The notes under the pieces: generated by a model
The model's database searches: none
What the model saw: only the letters and a program-made list of their open reading frames with translations
What the model was told of the DNA's origin: nothing
In this document: positions 33,664 through 43,062 of the stretch, one piece after another
How positions within the stretch are numbered: position 1 is the stretch's first letter
Layout: each line of letters starts with the position of its first letter
Program-made: the position numbers and the translations under genes
NCBI RefSeq assembly: GCF_004795035.1
Contig: NZ_SSBK01000003.1
Span: 124,001 to 188,000, forward strand
Direction of reading: 5' to 3'
Length of the DNA: 64,000 bases
From: Streptomyces sp. A0958
GTDB lineage: Bacteria > Actinomycetota > Actinomycetes > Streptomycetales > Streptomycetaceae

Positions 33664-35051
33664 CGTACGACGTGAAGATCTGGAGCATCCGTAAGCGCCC
33701 CGACCGCGCTGCCGCCTACCAGCTGCGCTGGCGGGTCGGTGCTCAGCCGTTCTCCAAGAGCTACAAGCTCAAGGCCCAGGCGGATGGCCGACGTTCCGAA
33801 CTGCTCACCGCGCTGCGCAACCGCGAGCAGTTCGACACCGAGACTGGCCTGCCAGCCTCGGAAGTGCTGGCGGCCCAGTCCCCGACGTGGTTCGCCCATG
33901 CTCGGGAGTACGTGGTGATGAAGTGGCCGAACGCCTCTGCCAAGCACCGTGCGAGCATCGCGGACGCCTTGGCCACGGTCAGCCCGCGCCTGGTCAAGGA
34001 CAACCGCGGGGCACCCGCACCCCGAGTACTCCGTGCCGCGCTCTACTCCTGGGCCTTCCGCCTCGTCCTCGACCAGGACGGCGAGATCGTGGCCCGCGTC
34101 GACGCCGAGGAAGCACCGGAACCCATCGTGGCGGCCCTCGACTGGATCGGACGCAAGTCCGTGGACATCTCGGCCTTGAACACACCGGCCGTCGTCCGGT
34201 CCGCCTTGGATGCACTGGCACGCAAGATGGACGGCACCGCTGCGGCAGACAACACGGTGAACCGCAAGGTGCCCGTGTTCAGTAACTGCCTCCGCTATGC
34301 CGTCGAGTTGGAACGCCTGCCTTCGCTGCCCCTGGTCAAGGTGGACTGGACACCGCCCGAGACTGACGACGAGATCGACTTTCGATACGTGCCCGGCCCA
34401 GCTCGCGCCAGGAAGCTGATCGATGCCGTAGAAGCACAAGGTGATCGTGGACGGCACCTCAAGGCGTTCTTCGGGTGCATCTACTACGCGGCAACCCGCC
34501 CCGGCGAGGCCGTAACGCTCCGGGAGTCCGACTTCACCCTGCCCGAGGCGGGCTGGGGCCAAGTCGTCCTGTCATCTAGCTCGGCGCGTGTCGGCTCCGG
34601 GTGGACCGATTCCGGCGAGTCGTACGACTCCCGCGGCCTCAAGAAGCGAGCACGTCGGGCTACCCGCGAGGTGCCCATTCCCCCGGTCCTCGTCCGCATG
34701 ATCCGTGACCACATCAAGGAGTTTGGTACGGCCGAGGACGGACGACTCTTCCGAGCTGTCCGCAGCGGCGGCTTGCTCAGCAAGGAGTACGGAGACATCT
34801 GGAAGGCCGCCCGCGAAGCCGTCCTCACCCCCCACGAGATCAAGACGCCTCTGGCCGAGGTCCCTTACGGACTCCGAGCCGCCTGCGTCTCCCTCTGGCT
34901 GGAGTCCGGCGTCTCCCCGGCCGAGGTCGCCCGTCGCGCCGGCCATAGCATCGCCGTGCTGTTCCGCTTCTACGCCAAGGCCATCCGCCGCAACCAGCAC
35001 CACGCCAACCAGCAGATCGAACGGGCCCTCGAAGCGTCCGAAGACGGGTAA
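33657..35051 (+). CDS. int: Tyrosine site-specific integrase (IntSA-like)
   Basis: A 464-aa protein, GTG start at 33657 inside the end of xis. The catalytic domain shows the first Arg in YYAATRPGEAVTLRESD, the second box as PYGLRAACVSLWLESGVSPA and the tyrosine region ARRAGHSIAVLFRFYAKAI. It would recombine the 56-bp tRNA-Ser att sites. Unusually, it lies about 5.1 kb from attR, separated by the methyltransferase-HerA-NurA operon, whereas integrases are commonly adjacent to att. Confidence 0.9.
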   Translation: MLTYDVKIWSIRKRPDRAAAYQLRWRVGAQPFSKSYKLKAQADGRRSELLTALRNREQFDTETGLPASEVLAAQSPTWFAHAREYVVMKWPNASAKHRASIADALATVSPRLVKDNRGAPAPRVLRAALYSWAFRLVLDQDGEIVARVDAEEAPEPIVAALDWIGRKSVDISALNTPAVVRSALDALARKMDGTAAADNTVNRKVPVFSNCLRYAVELERLPSLPLVKVDWTPPETDDEIDFRYVPGPARARKLIDAVEAQGDRGRHLKAFFGCIYYAATRPGEAVTLRESDFTLPEAGWGQVVLSSSSARVGSGWTDSGESYDSRGLKKRARRATREVPIPPVLVRMIRDHIKEFGTAEDGRLFRAVRSGGLLSKEYGDIWKAAREAVLTPHEIKTPLAEVPYGLRAACVSLWLESGVSPAEVARRAGHSIAVLFRFYAKAIRRNQHHANQQIERALEASEDG

Positions 35052-35157
35052 CTGCCTCGCAGCCCAAGATCTCCGATCCGCGAGACGCCGGCCTCTGCGG
35101 TCGTGTCACCCCGGGTGAGGTCACCAATGCCAAGAGGTGCAACCGTCAGTTTCGACG

Positions 35158-35198
35158 AAGGCTGGCCGAGATCTCGAACTCAGCTCTCGGCCAGCCTT
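35158..35198. terminator. Bidirectional terminator between int and the defence operon
   Basis: Perfect 14-bp arms aaggctggccgaga / tctcggccagcctt with a 13-nt loop, in the gap between two convergent stops. Confidence 0.85.
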
Positions 35199-35221
35199 AC
35201 CTATTCGGTAGGACTCCCTGA

Positions 35222-36631
35222 CTATCTGCGGATCGTGCCGCGCGCGAAAGACTCCAGGATGCGGCTGCTCGGGACCTCGGAGAGGGACACGAGCCGGTTC
35301 GCCAGCGCCACCGGGATCAGCGCGTTGTCGTACATCGAGCACCGAAGCTCCGAGACGGCAGCAAGCACGTCGGTGAGGTTGATGTAGTCGTCGATCTTGG
35401 GATCGGCCTTGTGTCCACCGAAGGTCGGGACGGTTGCCACGTAGGTGCTCCCATCCTTCGCCTTGAAGATCATCTTGCCGCCCCAGTACGTGTTCTGCCC
35501 GTACGTGATCGTGCCGCCGGGGTCACCAGGAACAACGTACTTGTAGATGTACTCGTTGGAGAGAGGTAGAACGACGCCGGCGAAGCCCCCGTCGGCTTTG
35601 GCCTCCGCAAGGGCTTTGTCGAGGCTCTTTTCTATGTGTACCGCGTGCTCCACAAAGGAGCCGCTCTTCTCAAGGCCCACCACATTGAGAAGTGGCAAAA
35701 CCTTGCTCCGGTCTGACGGGTCCCGATACTCGGCAAGGAAAGTCGCCAACTCGCGCAATGGGTCGGCCAGTGTGAAGACCTGGCCGAAGAGAGCGAGCGG
35801 CCCGTCCTTGATGAACAGGAACTCCCGCAGCAGGATCGGCTTCATCTCCCACAGGGCGTGGATCACATGAACCAGGGCGAGAGTTTCCAGTGCGGAGAGC
35901 AGGTAGGAGGTGATGCGGCTGGCACCCTGCTCGTCGTCGACAAGTTCGTGCAGGCGCAGGACGTCACCCAGATAGATCGGGCCGCCGCAGTTCGTGCACT
36001 CGGAGCGGTAGGGGGTGTCGGGGGTGAGCACGATCTCTTCCCGGTCGCACCCATTGACGCTCTCGTTCGGACAATGACGGAGCGTGCGGCTGGCATCCAG
36101 GATGTTGGTCCAGCGACGAAACAGCAACCAGCGCAGGGTGTCGTAGAGAGACTTGCCGTCATCGACCGGACGGGCGAGGAACTCGTGGAGCGTCAGGCGG
36201 ATCGAGTCCTGGAGCCCGAGCCCGTTGCGGGAGATGTTGCGTGTGGGGAGCGCGAGCTGGAAGCGCTGGATCTTCTTGAGCTTGGCGAGGTCCTCGGGCG
36301 CGATGAACGTTTCACGATCAAGCTGCCGCAGGTCGTCGAGTTTGAAGATCAGCGGACCGAACGCGAAGAAGGTGACGGTGGCCGACGGAAACCCGTCGCG
36401 GACCAGTGCCTCGCGAAAGCTACCGTCCACTGCGATGACGTGCTTGATGCTCTGGCCTACCGGCATGGGCACCCGGGCGAGAAGATCCCGAACCGTCTCC
36501 GTGTCAGCAGGCCGTGGGATGGTGCACTCAGCGAGGAGGTCCTTGACCTCCTGCGAGGCAATGATGTTGGTGTGCGAGATCTTGCTGGCCCGTTCCATGG
36601 GCTTGCGGCCGTGCAGGCTGGAGTAGGCCAT
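35222..36631 (-). CDS. NurA-like nuclease with zinc ribbon
   Basis: A 469-aa protein. IKHVIAVDGSFREA (D69-G70-S71) and FIKDGPLALFG (D276) match the two acidic motifs of NurA 5'-3' exonucleases; VGLEKSGSFVEHA fits the third. An inserted zinc ribbon uses C187, C195, C212 and C215. NurA nucleases work with HerA ATPases in DNA-end processing, and here the HerA gene is immediately upstream (2 bp gap). It is the last gene of the minus-strand trio. A restriction-like defence role is inferred from the mobile context. Confidence 0.72.
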   Translation of the reverse strand: MAYSSLHGRKPMERASKISHTNIIASQEVKDLLAECTIPRPADTETVRDLLARVPMPVGQSIKHVIAVDGSFREALVRDGFPSATVTFFAFGPLIFKLDDLRQLDRETFIAPEDLAKLKKIQRFQLALPTRNISRNGLGLQDSIRLTLHEFLARPVDDGKSLYDTLRWLLFRRWTNILDASRTLRHCPNESVNGCDREEIVLTPDTPYRSECTNCGGPIYLGDVLRLHELVDDEQGASRITSYLLSALETLALVHVIHALWEMKPILLREFLFIKDGPLALFGQVFTLADPLRELATFLAEYRDPSDRSKVLPLLNVVGLEKSGSFVEHAVHIEKSLDKALAEAKADGGFAGVVLPLSNEYIYKYVVPGDPGGTITYGQNTYWGGKMIFKAKDGSTYVATVPTFGGHKADPKIDDYINLTDVLAAVSELRCSMYDNALIPVALANRLVSLSEVPSSRILESFARGTIRR

Positions 36632-36633
36632 GT

Positions 36634-38571
36634 TCAGACCCCCGCGACCTTGAACGGGTCGACCTGGATCGGCACGATGAACGTGTTCGAGTCGGTCTTA
36701 AGCCGGATGAAGCCCTTGTCGGTGGTACGCCGCAGGCTCTCCGTAAAATCCTCAAAGTCGTAGAACTTGTCCAGCTCGCGCAGCTCGTCACGGTTGTTCA
36801 GGTGCGAGACGAACCAGTTCTGGGTGTTCTTGAGGATGCTCCCGGAGATCGAGCTGACTTCCTGCGTCGCGTAGCACAGGCCGAGCCGGAGCTTCTGGCC
36901 CTCCTTAGCAACGCGGTTGTAGATCTGGGTGAGGTCCTTGTCGTCCTTGCGGGGGAAGAGGTTGTGGGCCTCCTCGAAATACATCTGGATGAAGTTCGTC
37001 TGCTGGTTCGCAATGAACCGGTTCATCGCCTCGTTGAAGATCTTGCGCGAGACGCGGTCGGAGTAGGTGCGCTGGATTTCAGGGTTGCCCTGGGACAGGT
37101 CCAGGATCACAATCTTGCCGTCCCGCAGCAGGCTCACGATCTCATCGTCGAACGGGATAGCGACGGTGTCGGTGTGGAGAGTCCTGTGCTTCATGAGCTT
37201 GCGGAAACCCGCCTCGGTGGCGTTGGCGCCGGGCTTGGCCTTACGGGTCAGGAAGCGCATGAGGGTCTGGGTGTCCTCGTCGGCCCAGTCGCGACCCTTC
37301 TTCTGCTGCTTCAGGGCCTGGAAAGGGCCCTGGGGAGCGTCGTAGTTCTCCCACGCGGCGGTGAACCACGCGATGGCATCATCAAGCGAGATCCCCTGTC
37401 TCGGGTCGACACCGTCGAGCCCGGGGATGCCGCTACCCATGATCACGGCGTTCGACTGGAACTTGATCTGAGCGCCGCCGTTACCGTAGCCCGCGGCCTT
37501 CAGGCACGCTTGGTAAGCGGCCTTCTTGACTCCGTAGCGAGTGGTGGCGGCGCGGTCCTCCGGGTCGGGGTCGGTCCAGTCGATCGAGCAGAACGCACGG
37601 GTGTACGTGCTCGTGTCGTCATCGAGCAGTCCAGCCAGCAGCGAGTGGCCCTCCGCGATCGAACGGTGGAAGTTCAGCTTCATGACCTTGAAGCCGGGCT
37701 TCTCAAGGACGCTGTAGCGGGTGACGTCGTCGGGGTACTGCTGGAAGATGGCGGTGCCGTCGTCCTGCTGGTTGGCGTTGGCATACTCGCCGTTGATGTC
37801 GAAGATGATCTGGCCGACGGGAAGGATCTCCTCGTCCTTGATCTTCACGCCGGACCCGGAGATCCCGACGGTAGCCTGGATGATCTTCTTGACGGAGTTG
37901 GACTTACCGGTGCGGGTCATGCCGAACAGGGCGGTCCGCTTGCCGAGGAAGTCCAGGGCGGAGACATAGACCGGCACCTCGTCGCCGGTGTGGTGCCGAA
38001 GACTGGAGCTGTACCGGACCCGTCCGATCCGCTCGTCGCCCTTGCCGCCGGGGATGCCCTGCTCGCGGAAGTTGACGATGTACTCGAGAACGTTGCCGCG
38101 GGGCTTGACGACGCGGTAGTTGTGCGGGGCATAGAAGTTGTCCAGGTCACCGGCGAAGCGCGTGGTGCGGGTCTCGTCCCGGTAGAAGGTGCCGATCACG
38201 CGGCATTCGAGGCCAGAAAACTGGAACTCAGCCCGGGTGTAGGAGTCGAGCGGGGTGCCGCTGTCATCCCTTGGGGCTTCCTTGTAGTGATCGACCATGG
38301 CCATCACCATGTCGTCGTCGGTCGGCAGCTTGGTGGGGCGCAACACTCGCAGCAGGATGGCCTCGTCGATGCCGGCTTCGCCTTTGTAGAGCGCAAGGAG
38401 GAAGGCACCGGCCGGAACACCGCCGACGCTCTGCTTCCACTTGTCGTTGCTCATCAGGCGCAGACGGTCGAAGTCAAGGTAGAAAGGCCGGCCGACGAAA
38501 GCGTCTTCCTTGCGGCTCTCTGCGAAAAGATCGACGCTGGCGAGCTGCTTGAGCTCCTCAAGCATAGTCAT
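36634..38571 (-). CDS. HerA-family hexameric ATPase/translocase (DUF87)
   Basis: A 645-aa protein. Walker A is FGMTRTGKSNSVKKI (residues 216-230), the HerA-type IIFDINGEYAN follows at 256-266, and Walker B is IQMYFEEAHNLF (528-539) with catalytic Glu-Glu. A sensor segment LCYATQEVSSI comes next. HerA proteins form hexameric DNA pumps that feed NurA; bacterial versions power several defence systems. Flanked by a DNA methyltransferase upstream (26 bp) and the NurA-like nuclease downstream (2 bp). Confidence 0.85.
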   Translation of the reverse strand: MTMLEELKQLASVDLFAESRKEDAFVGRPFYLDFDRLRLMSNDKWKQSVGGVPAGAFLLALYKGEAGIDEAILLRVLRPTKLPTDDDMVMAMVDHYKEAPRDDSGTPLDSYTRAEFQFSGLECRVIGTFYRDETRTTRFAGDLDNFYAPHNYRVVKPRGNVLEYIVNFREQGIPGGKGDERIGRVRYSSSLRHHTGDEVPVYVSALDFLGKRTALFGMTRTGKSNSVKKIIQATVGISGSGVKIKDEEILPVGQIIFDINGEYANANQQDDGTAIFQQYPDDVTRYSVLEKPGFKVMKLNFHRSIAEGHSLLAGLLDDDTSTYTRAFCSIDWTDPDPEDRAATTRYGVKKAAYQACLKAAGYGNGGAQIKFQSNAVIMGSGIPGLDGVDPRQGISLDDAIAWFTAAWENYDAPQGPFQALKQQKKGRDWADEDTQTLMRFLTRKAKPGANATEAGFRKLMKHRTLHTDTVAIPFDDEIVSLLRDGKIVILDLSQGNPEIQRTYSDRVSRKIFNEAMNRFIANQQTNFIQMYFEEAHNLFPRKDDKDLTQIYNRVAKEGQKLRLGLCYATQEVSSISGSILKNTQNWFVSHLNNRDELRELDKFYDFEDFTESLRRTTDKGFIRLKTDSNTFIVPIQVDPFKVAGV

Positions 38572-38597
38572 GGTGCGGTTCCCCCTCTTGAGAGGTC

Positions 38598-39833
38598 CTA
38601 GCTGCGCGCGTTCGCGAATGACAGCTTCTGTGCCCAGGACGGCGGGACGACGTCCGGGAGTTTCTGAGGTGTGGGACTGAGCAGCAGAAGCCGGTCAACC
38701 TTGGTGGCCCGGCCGCTGTTGTTCTTCCAGATGCGGCTCACCTTGCGATCCTGGGGGATCTCGTCGGCAATGATCCCGTGTAGGTGCCAGCCCTGGCCTT
38801 GCAGGACTTCGTCCCAGACGGCCTGAGCGAGGTTGAGGTCATCGTCACCGCGGCGGACGTCCCCTATCACGAAGCACACGTAACCGTCTTCAGCGACAGT
38901 GTGCTTCAGGTTCGCGGCGACCGACTTCATAAACTCCAGGTAGCGAGTGAGGGAGGCCGAGGCCATAAGCCGCTTGTCGACATCGGAGGATGTCTCGTCC
39001 AGGAACCAAAGTCGGACCCAGTTGTACTTCCCGTACTTGATCACCTGCAGGTACGGGGGCGACGTGAAGATCAGTTTCGGACGACGTTGGACGAGCCATG
39101 AGGGTGACGGGGCCGTTGCGTCGTGAACCCAGGTCTTGCCACCCTCAAGCTTGGCGGTCGGCAGCTCCAAGCGTTCCAGTCGGGTCCTCAACATGGCAAA
39201 GACGTCGACTTCAGGCTTCACGAGACCGTGTTCCTTGATGTACTTCGCCACGTAGCCAGGAGCCATCGCGAACGTGTTCGGCATGCTGATCGAGAAACCC
39301 CGCGGACCGGTCTTGTTGTGGTTGGCGTGGAGCATCCCCAGAATCGTGGCGACCCAGAAGCAGTCGGTGTCGTTCGTCCGGTCCAGTCGCTCCTTGAGCC
39401 AAACCAGCTGCCGCAGCGTCTCATCGCTGTAGAGCATGGCGATGTTGGCCGGCTCGTTGGCGATCGACACGGAACGCGGCGAGTAGCTGTCCTCAAGATC
39501 GGCGAGACGCTTGAGTAGAGTGCGCTTGCTCGGTACGCGGGTCTTAGCATGCGAGAGGACTACCGCCAGCGGGTTGGCGTCGCTGCCATATCCGCGTCGG
39601 CCCTGAAGAACAGCTTCGAGTGGCACCGTGCCGCGGCCAGAGAACGGGTCGTAGACGGACTCGCCTGGCTGCGTGAGCCAGTCAATGAAGAAATGCGCCA
39701 ACTGCGGCGGAAACATGGCGAAATAGCTGCACAGGCTGTGCAGTGGATGGCCCCACCGGCGAGGGGCAGAGCGCCACTGCAGCGGTAGGTCCTGGATTTG
39801 GTTGCTCGCGGAAACGCCCATGCCCCTGATCAT
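38598..39833 (-). CDS. DNA methyltransferase (N4-cytosine/N6-adenine type)
   Basis: 411 aa from ATG 39833 (39821 also possible; no strong ribosome site at either). Motif I is YDPFSGRGTVPLEA with GSDANPLAVVLS as motif II; motif IV is FTSPPYLQV, the SPPY variant of amino-methyltransferases. About 190 residues separate motifs I and IV, enough for a target-recognition region. FVIGDVRRGDDD follows. It is first in the operon with HerA and NurA, so it probably marks self DNA against their activity. No separate restriction subunit is seen. Confidence 0.83.
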   Translation of the reverse strand: MIRGMGVSASNQIQDLPLQWRSAPRRWGHPLHSLCSYFAMFPPQLAHFFIDWLTQPGESVYDPFSGRGTVPLEAVLQGRRGYGSDANPLAVVLSHAKTRVPSKRTLLKRLADLEDSYSPRSVSIANEPANIAMLYSDETLRQLVWLKERLDRTNDTDCFWVATILGMLHANHNKTGPRGFSISMPNTFAMAPGYVAKYIKEHGLVKPEVDVFAMLRTRLERLELPTAKLEGGKTWVHDATAPSPSWLVQRRPKLIFTSPPYLQVIKYGKYNWVRLWFLDETSSDVDKRLMASASLTRYLEFMKSVAANLKHTVAEDGYVCFVIGDVRRGDDDLNLAQAVWDEVLQGQGWHLHGIIADEIPQDRKVSRIWKNNSGRATKVDRLLLLSPTPQKLPDVVPPSWAQKLSFANARS

Positions 39834-40119
39834 GTAGTACCGGTGCAGTCGCAGGCCAGTACGAGGGCCTGGGCGCACTGATACTACATTGAGTGACCCG
39901 ATCAGCGCATAGAGATCCGAAATTATGAGCAGCGACGCTCGTCTTGATGCGGACACTTCATTCGGACGCAACGTAGTACTGCTCTACGAGTACGGCAGCG
40001 AGCATCCGGCCAGCGAAAGTGGCGGTCGGCCCAGGCCGGGCCGTGGTCCACGCCTGGTCCACACACCTTGATCCAATGCGGCACACGGGCGGGTCAGGGT
40101 GAGACAGGAACTCACGATG

Positions 40120-40148
40120 AAGGGGTGCCCCTGGTCGGGACACCCCTT
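40120..40148. terminator. Stem-loop near attR
   Basis: Arms aaggggtg / cacccctt with a 13-nt loop just 3' of the minus-strand tRNA-Ser; a plausible tRNA terminator. The 39834-40173 stretch otherwise holds only the defence-operon promoter region. Confidence 0.5.
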
Positions 40149-40173
40149 GTGATCAGCACATTCACTGACCTGC

Positions 40174-40229
40174 TGCGGTGGGTGTGGGATTTGAACCCAC
40201 GGTGACTCGCGCCACGACGGTTTTCAAGA
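40174..40229. repeat. attR: right 56-bp att copy, inside tRNA-Ser(UGA)
   Basis: Perfect match to 20892-20947; the bases on either side differ (20891 a vs 40173 c; 20948 g vs 40230 c), so the crossover unit is at most 56 bp. It covers the 3' part of the tRNA through the anticodon loop. Confidence 0.92.
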
Positions 40230-40260
40230 CCGTTCCCTTAGGCCGCTCGGGCAACCCACC
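40176..40260 (-). tRNA. tRNA-Ser(UGA), intact copy at the AICE right end
   Basis: Acceptor GGTGGGT/ACCCACC, anticodon loop CTTGAAA (UGA), long class II variable arm, T-loop TTCAAAT, discriminator G. Its 3' half is supplied by the element, so the gene is regenerated after integration. Confidence 0.94.
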
Positions 40261-40315
40261 CCGCGCCGGCCGCGGTCCGTGTGGACGTGTCCGGCGCGGG
40301 GAACAGCCTAGCCGG

Positions 40316-41794
40316 TCAGCTGTCGCCCTTGCGCTCCCCCAGGGTCACTTCGGCGGTTGCCGTCTTGCCGTCGCGCTTGTACGTCAGGGTGACGTGGTCC
40401 CCCGGCTTGTGGGTCCAGATCTCGCCGATCAGGGTGGGGCCGCTGTCGACGACGGTGTCGTTGAACTTCGTGATGACGTCGCCCGCGCGCAGGCCCGCCT
40501 TGGCCGCCGGGCCGTCCTTGCTGACCGCTTCCGTGCCGCCGGCGCCCTGGTCCGAGATCACCGCGCCGCCGCCCTGGTCGTCCATCGTCACCGTGGCGCC
40601 GATGACCGGGTAGACGGGCTGGCCCGTCTTGATCAGCTGCTCGGCGACGGTCCTCGCCTGGTTGATCGGGATCGCGAAGCCGAGGCCGATGGAGCCGGCC
40701 TGGCTCTGGCCGGAGCTGCCGGTCGACTGGATCGCCGAGTTGATCCCGATGACCGCGCCGCCCGAGCTCAGCAGCGGGCCGCCGGAGTTGCCCGGGTTGA
40801 TCGAGGCGTCGGTCTGCAGGGCGCTCATGTACGAGTTGCTGCCGCCGTTGCCGTCGCCGGAGGCGACCGGGCGGTTCTTCGCGCTGATGATGCCCGTGGT
40901 GACCGTGTTGGACAGGCCGAACGGGGCGCCGATCGCGATGGTCGAGTCGCCGACCGCGACCTGGTCCGAGTTGCCCAGGGGCAGCGGGTTCAGGGACTTC
41001 GGCGGGTTCTTCAGCTTCAGGACGGCCACGTCGTAGCCCTGGGCCCGGCCGACCACCTCGGCGTCGTACTTCTTGCCGTTGGAGAACGTCGCCGTGAGCT
41101 GACCGCTGTCCGCCGCGGAGGCCACCACGTGGTTGTTCGTGAGGATGTGGCCTTCCCTGTCGTACACGAAGCCCGTGCCCGTGCCGCCCTCGCCGTCGCC
41201 GCCCTGCGCGTCGATCGTGACCACACTGGGGAGCGCCTTGGCGGCGACCCCGGCGACCGTGCCCGGATCGCGCTTGAGGTCCTGGGGGTTCGCGGAGGCC
41301 GAGACCGTGGTCGAACCGGAGCCGTCGTTGCTGTCCGCCGCCCAGTAGCCGAGGGCGCCACCGATGCCGCCCGCCACGAGCGCCGCCACGGCCACCGCGG
41401 CCACGAGACCGCCCGCGCCCCGCTTGCGCGGCGCTTCGGGCGTGTGCGGCACGCCGGGCGGGCCCCACACGGGTCCGCCCCCACCGTGCGCCCCGTGGGC
41501 GTACGCGGGAACGGCTGGCGGAGGCGGGGGCCAGCCGGCGTCGGCCGCGGAGTGCGGCGGGGCCGGAGGTGCGTACTGCGGGGTCGCCGGGGCCGCGGCC
41601 ATCCGGGCGGTCTCCGGCTCCTGCGCGGGAGAGACCGGCTGCTGCTGCGTGGCCGTCGCGTCGGGATGGGAGGCGGCGGGAGGCGTGTCCTCGGGGTGCG
41701 CCTGGGGAGCGTCGGCCGGCACGGGAGGTGCGGACGGAACGGACGGGGCGGCCTCGGCCGCTGTGCCCTCGTTGCCCTCGTTCTCTGTGCTCAC
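40316..41794 (-). CDS. HtrA/DegP-type membrane-anchored serine protease with PDZ domain
   Basis: A 492-aa protein, GTG start behind GAGGAG. Order: about 125 Pro/Ala-rich cytoplasmic residues, one membrane helix (GLVAAVAVAALVAGGIGGAL), a trypsin-like domain with the triad in ILTNNHVVAS (His), YDVAVLKL (Asp) and NPGNSGGPLLSS (Ser), then a PDZ domain (AGLRAGDVITKFND). Such proteases degrade misfolded proteins outside the membrane. It lies just outside the AICE, next to the tRNA-Ser. Confidence 0.92.
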   Translation of the reverse strand: MSTENEGNEGTAAEAAPSVPSAPPVPADAPQAHPEDTPPAASHPDATATQQQPVSPAQEPETARMAAAPATPQYAPPAPPHSAADAGWPPPPPAVPAYAHGAHGGGGPVWGPPGVPHTPEAPRKRGAGGLVAAVAVAALVAGGIGGALGYWAADSNDGSGSTTVSASANPQDLKRDPGTVAGVAAKALPSVVTIDAQGGDGEGGTGTGFVYDREGHILTNNHVVASAADSGQLTATFSNGKKYDAEVVGRAQGYDVAVLKLKNPPKSLNPLPLGNSDQVAVGDSTIAIGAPFGLSNTVTTGIISAKNRPVASGDGNGGSNSYMSALQTDASINPGNSGGPLLSSGGAVIGINSAIQSTGSSGQSQAGSIGLGFAIPINQARTVAEQLIKTGQPVYPVIGATVTMDDQGGGAVISDQGAGGTEAVSKDGPAAKAGLRAGDVITKFNDTVVDSGPTLIGEIWTHKPGDHVTLTYKRDGKTATAEVTLGERKGDS

Positions 41795-41984
41795 AGCTCT
41801 TTACTCCTCGGTTCCACATCATCATTCGGCAAGAGATCCGCTGTGTACGTGTCTGGGATCAGCCTTTCCCACAACACGTCAGGCCACTGTAAGCAGGACC
41901 TGTGCATCTGTGCACGGGTCCTTACAACGGACAAAACGGTCTCGCGTCGCAAGGTGCGCACACCCATGGTCTCCCGGTGACACC

Positions 41985-42833
41985 ATGACCCGGGTGACCC
42001 AAGCACGGCAGCAGCGCCCCAGGCAGCATCCCATCCAGGTCATCGCACACCGGGGCGCGTCCGACGACGCCCCCGAGCACACCCTCGCCGCATACCGGAA
42101 AGCGATCGAGGACGGTGCCGACGCCCTGGAGTGCGACGTACGGCTCACGGCCGACGGCCACCTCGTATGCGTACACGACCGCCGGGTGAACCGTACGTCC
42201 AACGGGCGCGGCGCGGTCTCCGCCCTGGAGCTGAACGCACTCGCCTCCCTGGACTTCGGCTCCTGGAAGGACCGCGACGAGACCGAGTCACCGGACTGGG
42301 ACCCGGTGCCGGGCGAGCTCACCTCCGTACTCACCCTGGAACGGCTCCTCGAACTCCTCGTCGAGACGCGCGCGTCCGGGCGGCCGCTCCAGTTGGCCAT
42401 CGAGACCAAGCACCCCACCCGCTGGGCGGGCCAGGTCGAGGAACGGCTCCTGCACCTGCTGAAACGCTTCGAGCTCGACGCGCCCCCGCCCGTCGGCAGC
42501 CCCTCACCGGTACGCGTCATGAGCTTCTCGGCCCGCTCGCTGCACCGCGTCCGGGACGCCGTACCCCATCTGCCCACCGTCTATCTCATGCAGTTCGTCT
42601 CCCCCCGGCTGCGCGACGGGCGGCTGCCGGCCGGGGCCCGGATCGCCGGCCCCGGCATGCGGATCGTGCGCAGCCACCCCGGCTACATCGAACGGCTCCA
42701 CAGGGCCGGGCACCAGGCCCATGTCTGGACGGTCAACGAGCCCGAGGACGTCGATCTGTGCGTCCGGCTCGGCGTCGAGGCCATCATCACCAACCGGCCC
42801 AAGCAGGTCCTCGCTCAACTGGGACGCTCATGA
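41985..42833 (+). CDS. Glycerophosphodiester phosphodiesterase
   Basis: A 282-aa TIM-barrel enzyme: VIAHRGASDDAPEHTLAAY holds the catalytic HR and the metal-binding E of PEHT; ALECDVRLTADG and CVHD complete the site; AHVWTVNEPED is the C-terminal signature. It hydrolyses glycerophosphodiesters to glycerol-3-phosphate and alcohol. No signal peptide is seen in this start choice (ATG 41985), so it would be cytoplasmic. Divergent from the HtrA-type protease. Confidence 0.9.
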   Translation: MTRVTQARQQRPRQHPIQVIAHRGASDDAPEHTLAAYRKAIEDGADALECDVRLTADGHLVCVHDRRVNRTSNGRGAVSALELNALASLDFGSWKDRDETESPDWDPVPGELTSVLTLERLLELLVETRASGRPLQLAIETKHPTRWAGQVEERLLHLLKRFELDAPPPVGSPSPVRVMSFSARSLHRVRDAVPHLPTVYLMQFVSPRLRDGRLPAGARIAGPGMRIVRSHPGYIERLHRAGHQAHVWTVNEPEDVDLCVRLGVEAIITNRPKQVLAQLGRS

Positions 42834-43062
42834 CGTCGGCGCGTCGGTAGATCACCTCAGTAGATCGCGTCCGTAGATCGCATCAATACATCAGTGCATC
42901 AGCAGAGAAGCGCATCAAGCAGATCAACTACAGGGAGTACACCGGCGCACTCGGACTGTGCCCGATCGTGACGAGTGCGTCACTGACAGACCACTGGCCG
43001 GTTTCCGGCACAGCCCTGGAGGGCATCCACACCGTGGCGTGGGGACAAAGGAGGTCTCGGGG

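Larger units (their letters stand above)
20892..40229. mobile_element. 19.3-kb actinomycete integrative and conjugative element (pSAM2/AICE type) in tRNA-Ser(UGA)
   Basis: Bounded by a perfect 56-bp direct repeat (20892-20947 and 40174-40229). The right copy completes an intact tRNA-Ser gene and the left copy is the displaced 3' end. The core module has a KorSA-like repressor, Tra, Spd, RepSA-like initiator, Xis and Int, in the order known for pSAM2-like AICEs. Such elements excise, replicate by rolling circle and transfer as double-stranded DNA through the FtsK-like Tra. Cargo: Pycsar and RiPP-like loci on the left, methyltransferase-HerA-NurA on the right. All core genes look intact, so it may be active. 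Confidence 0.88.
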
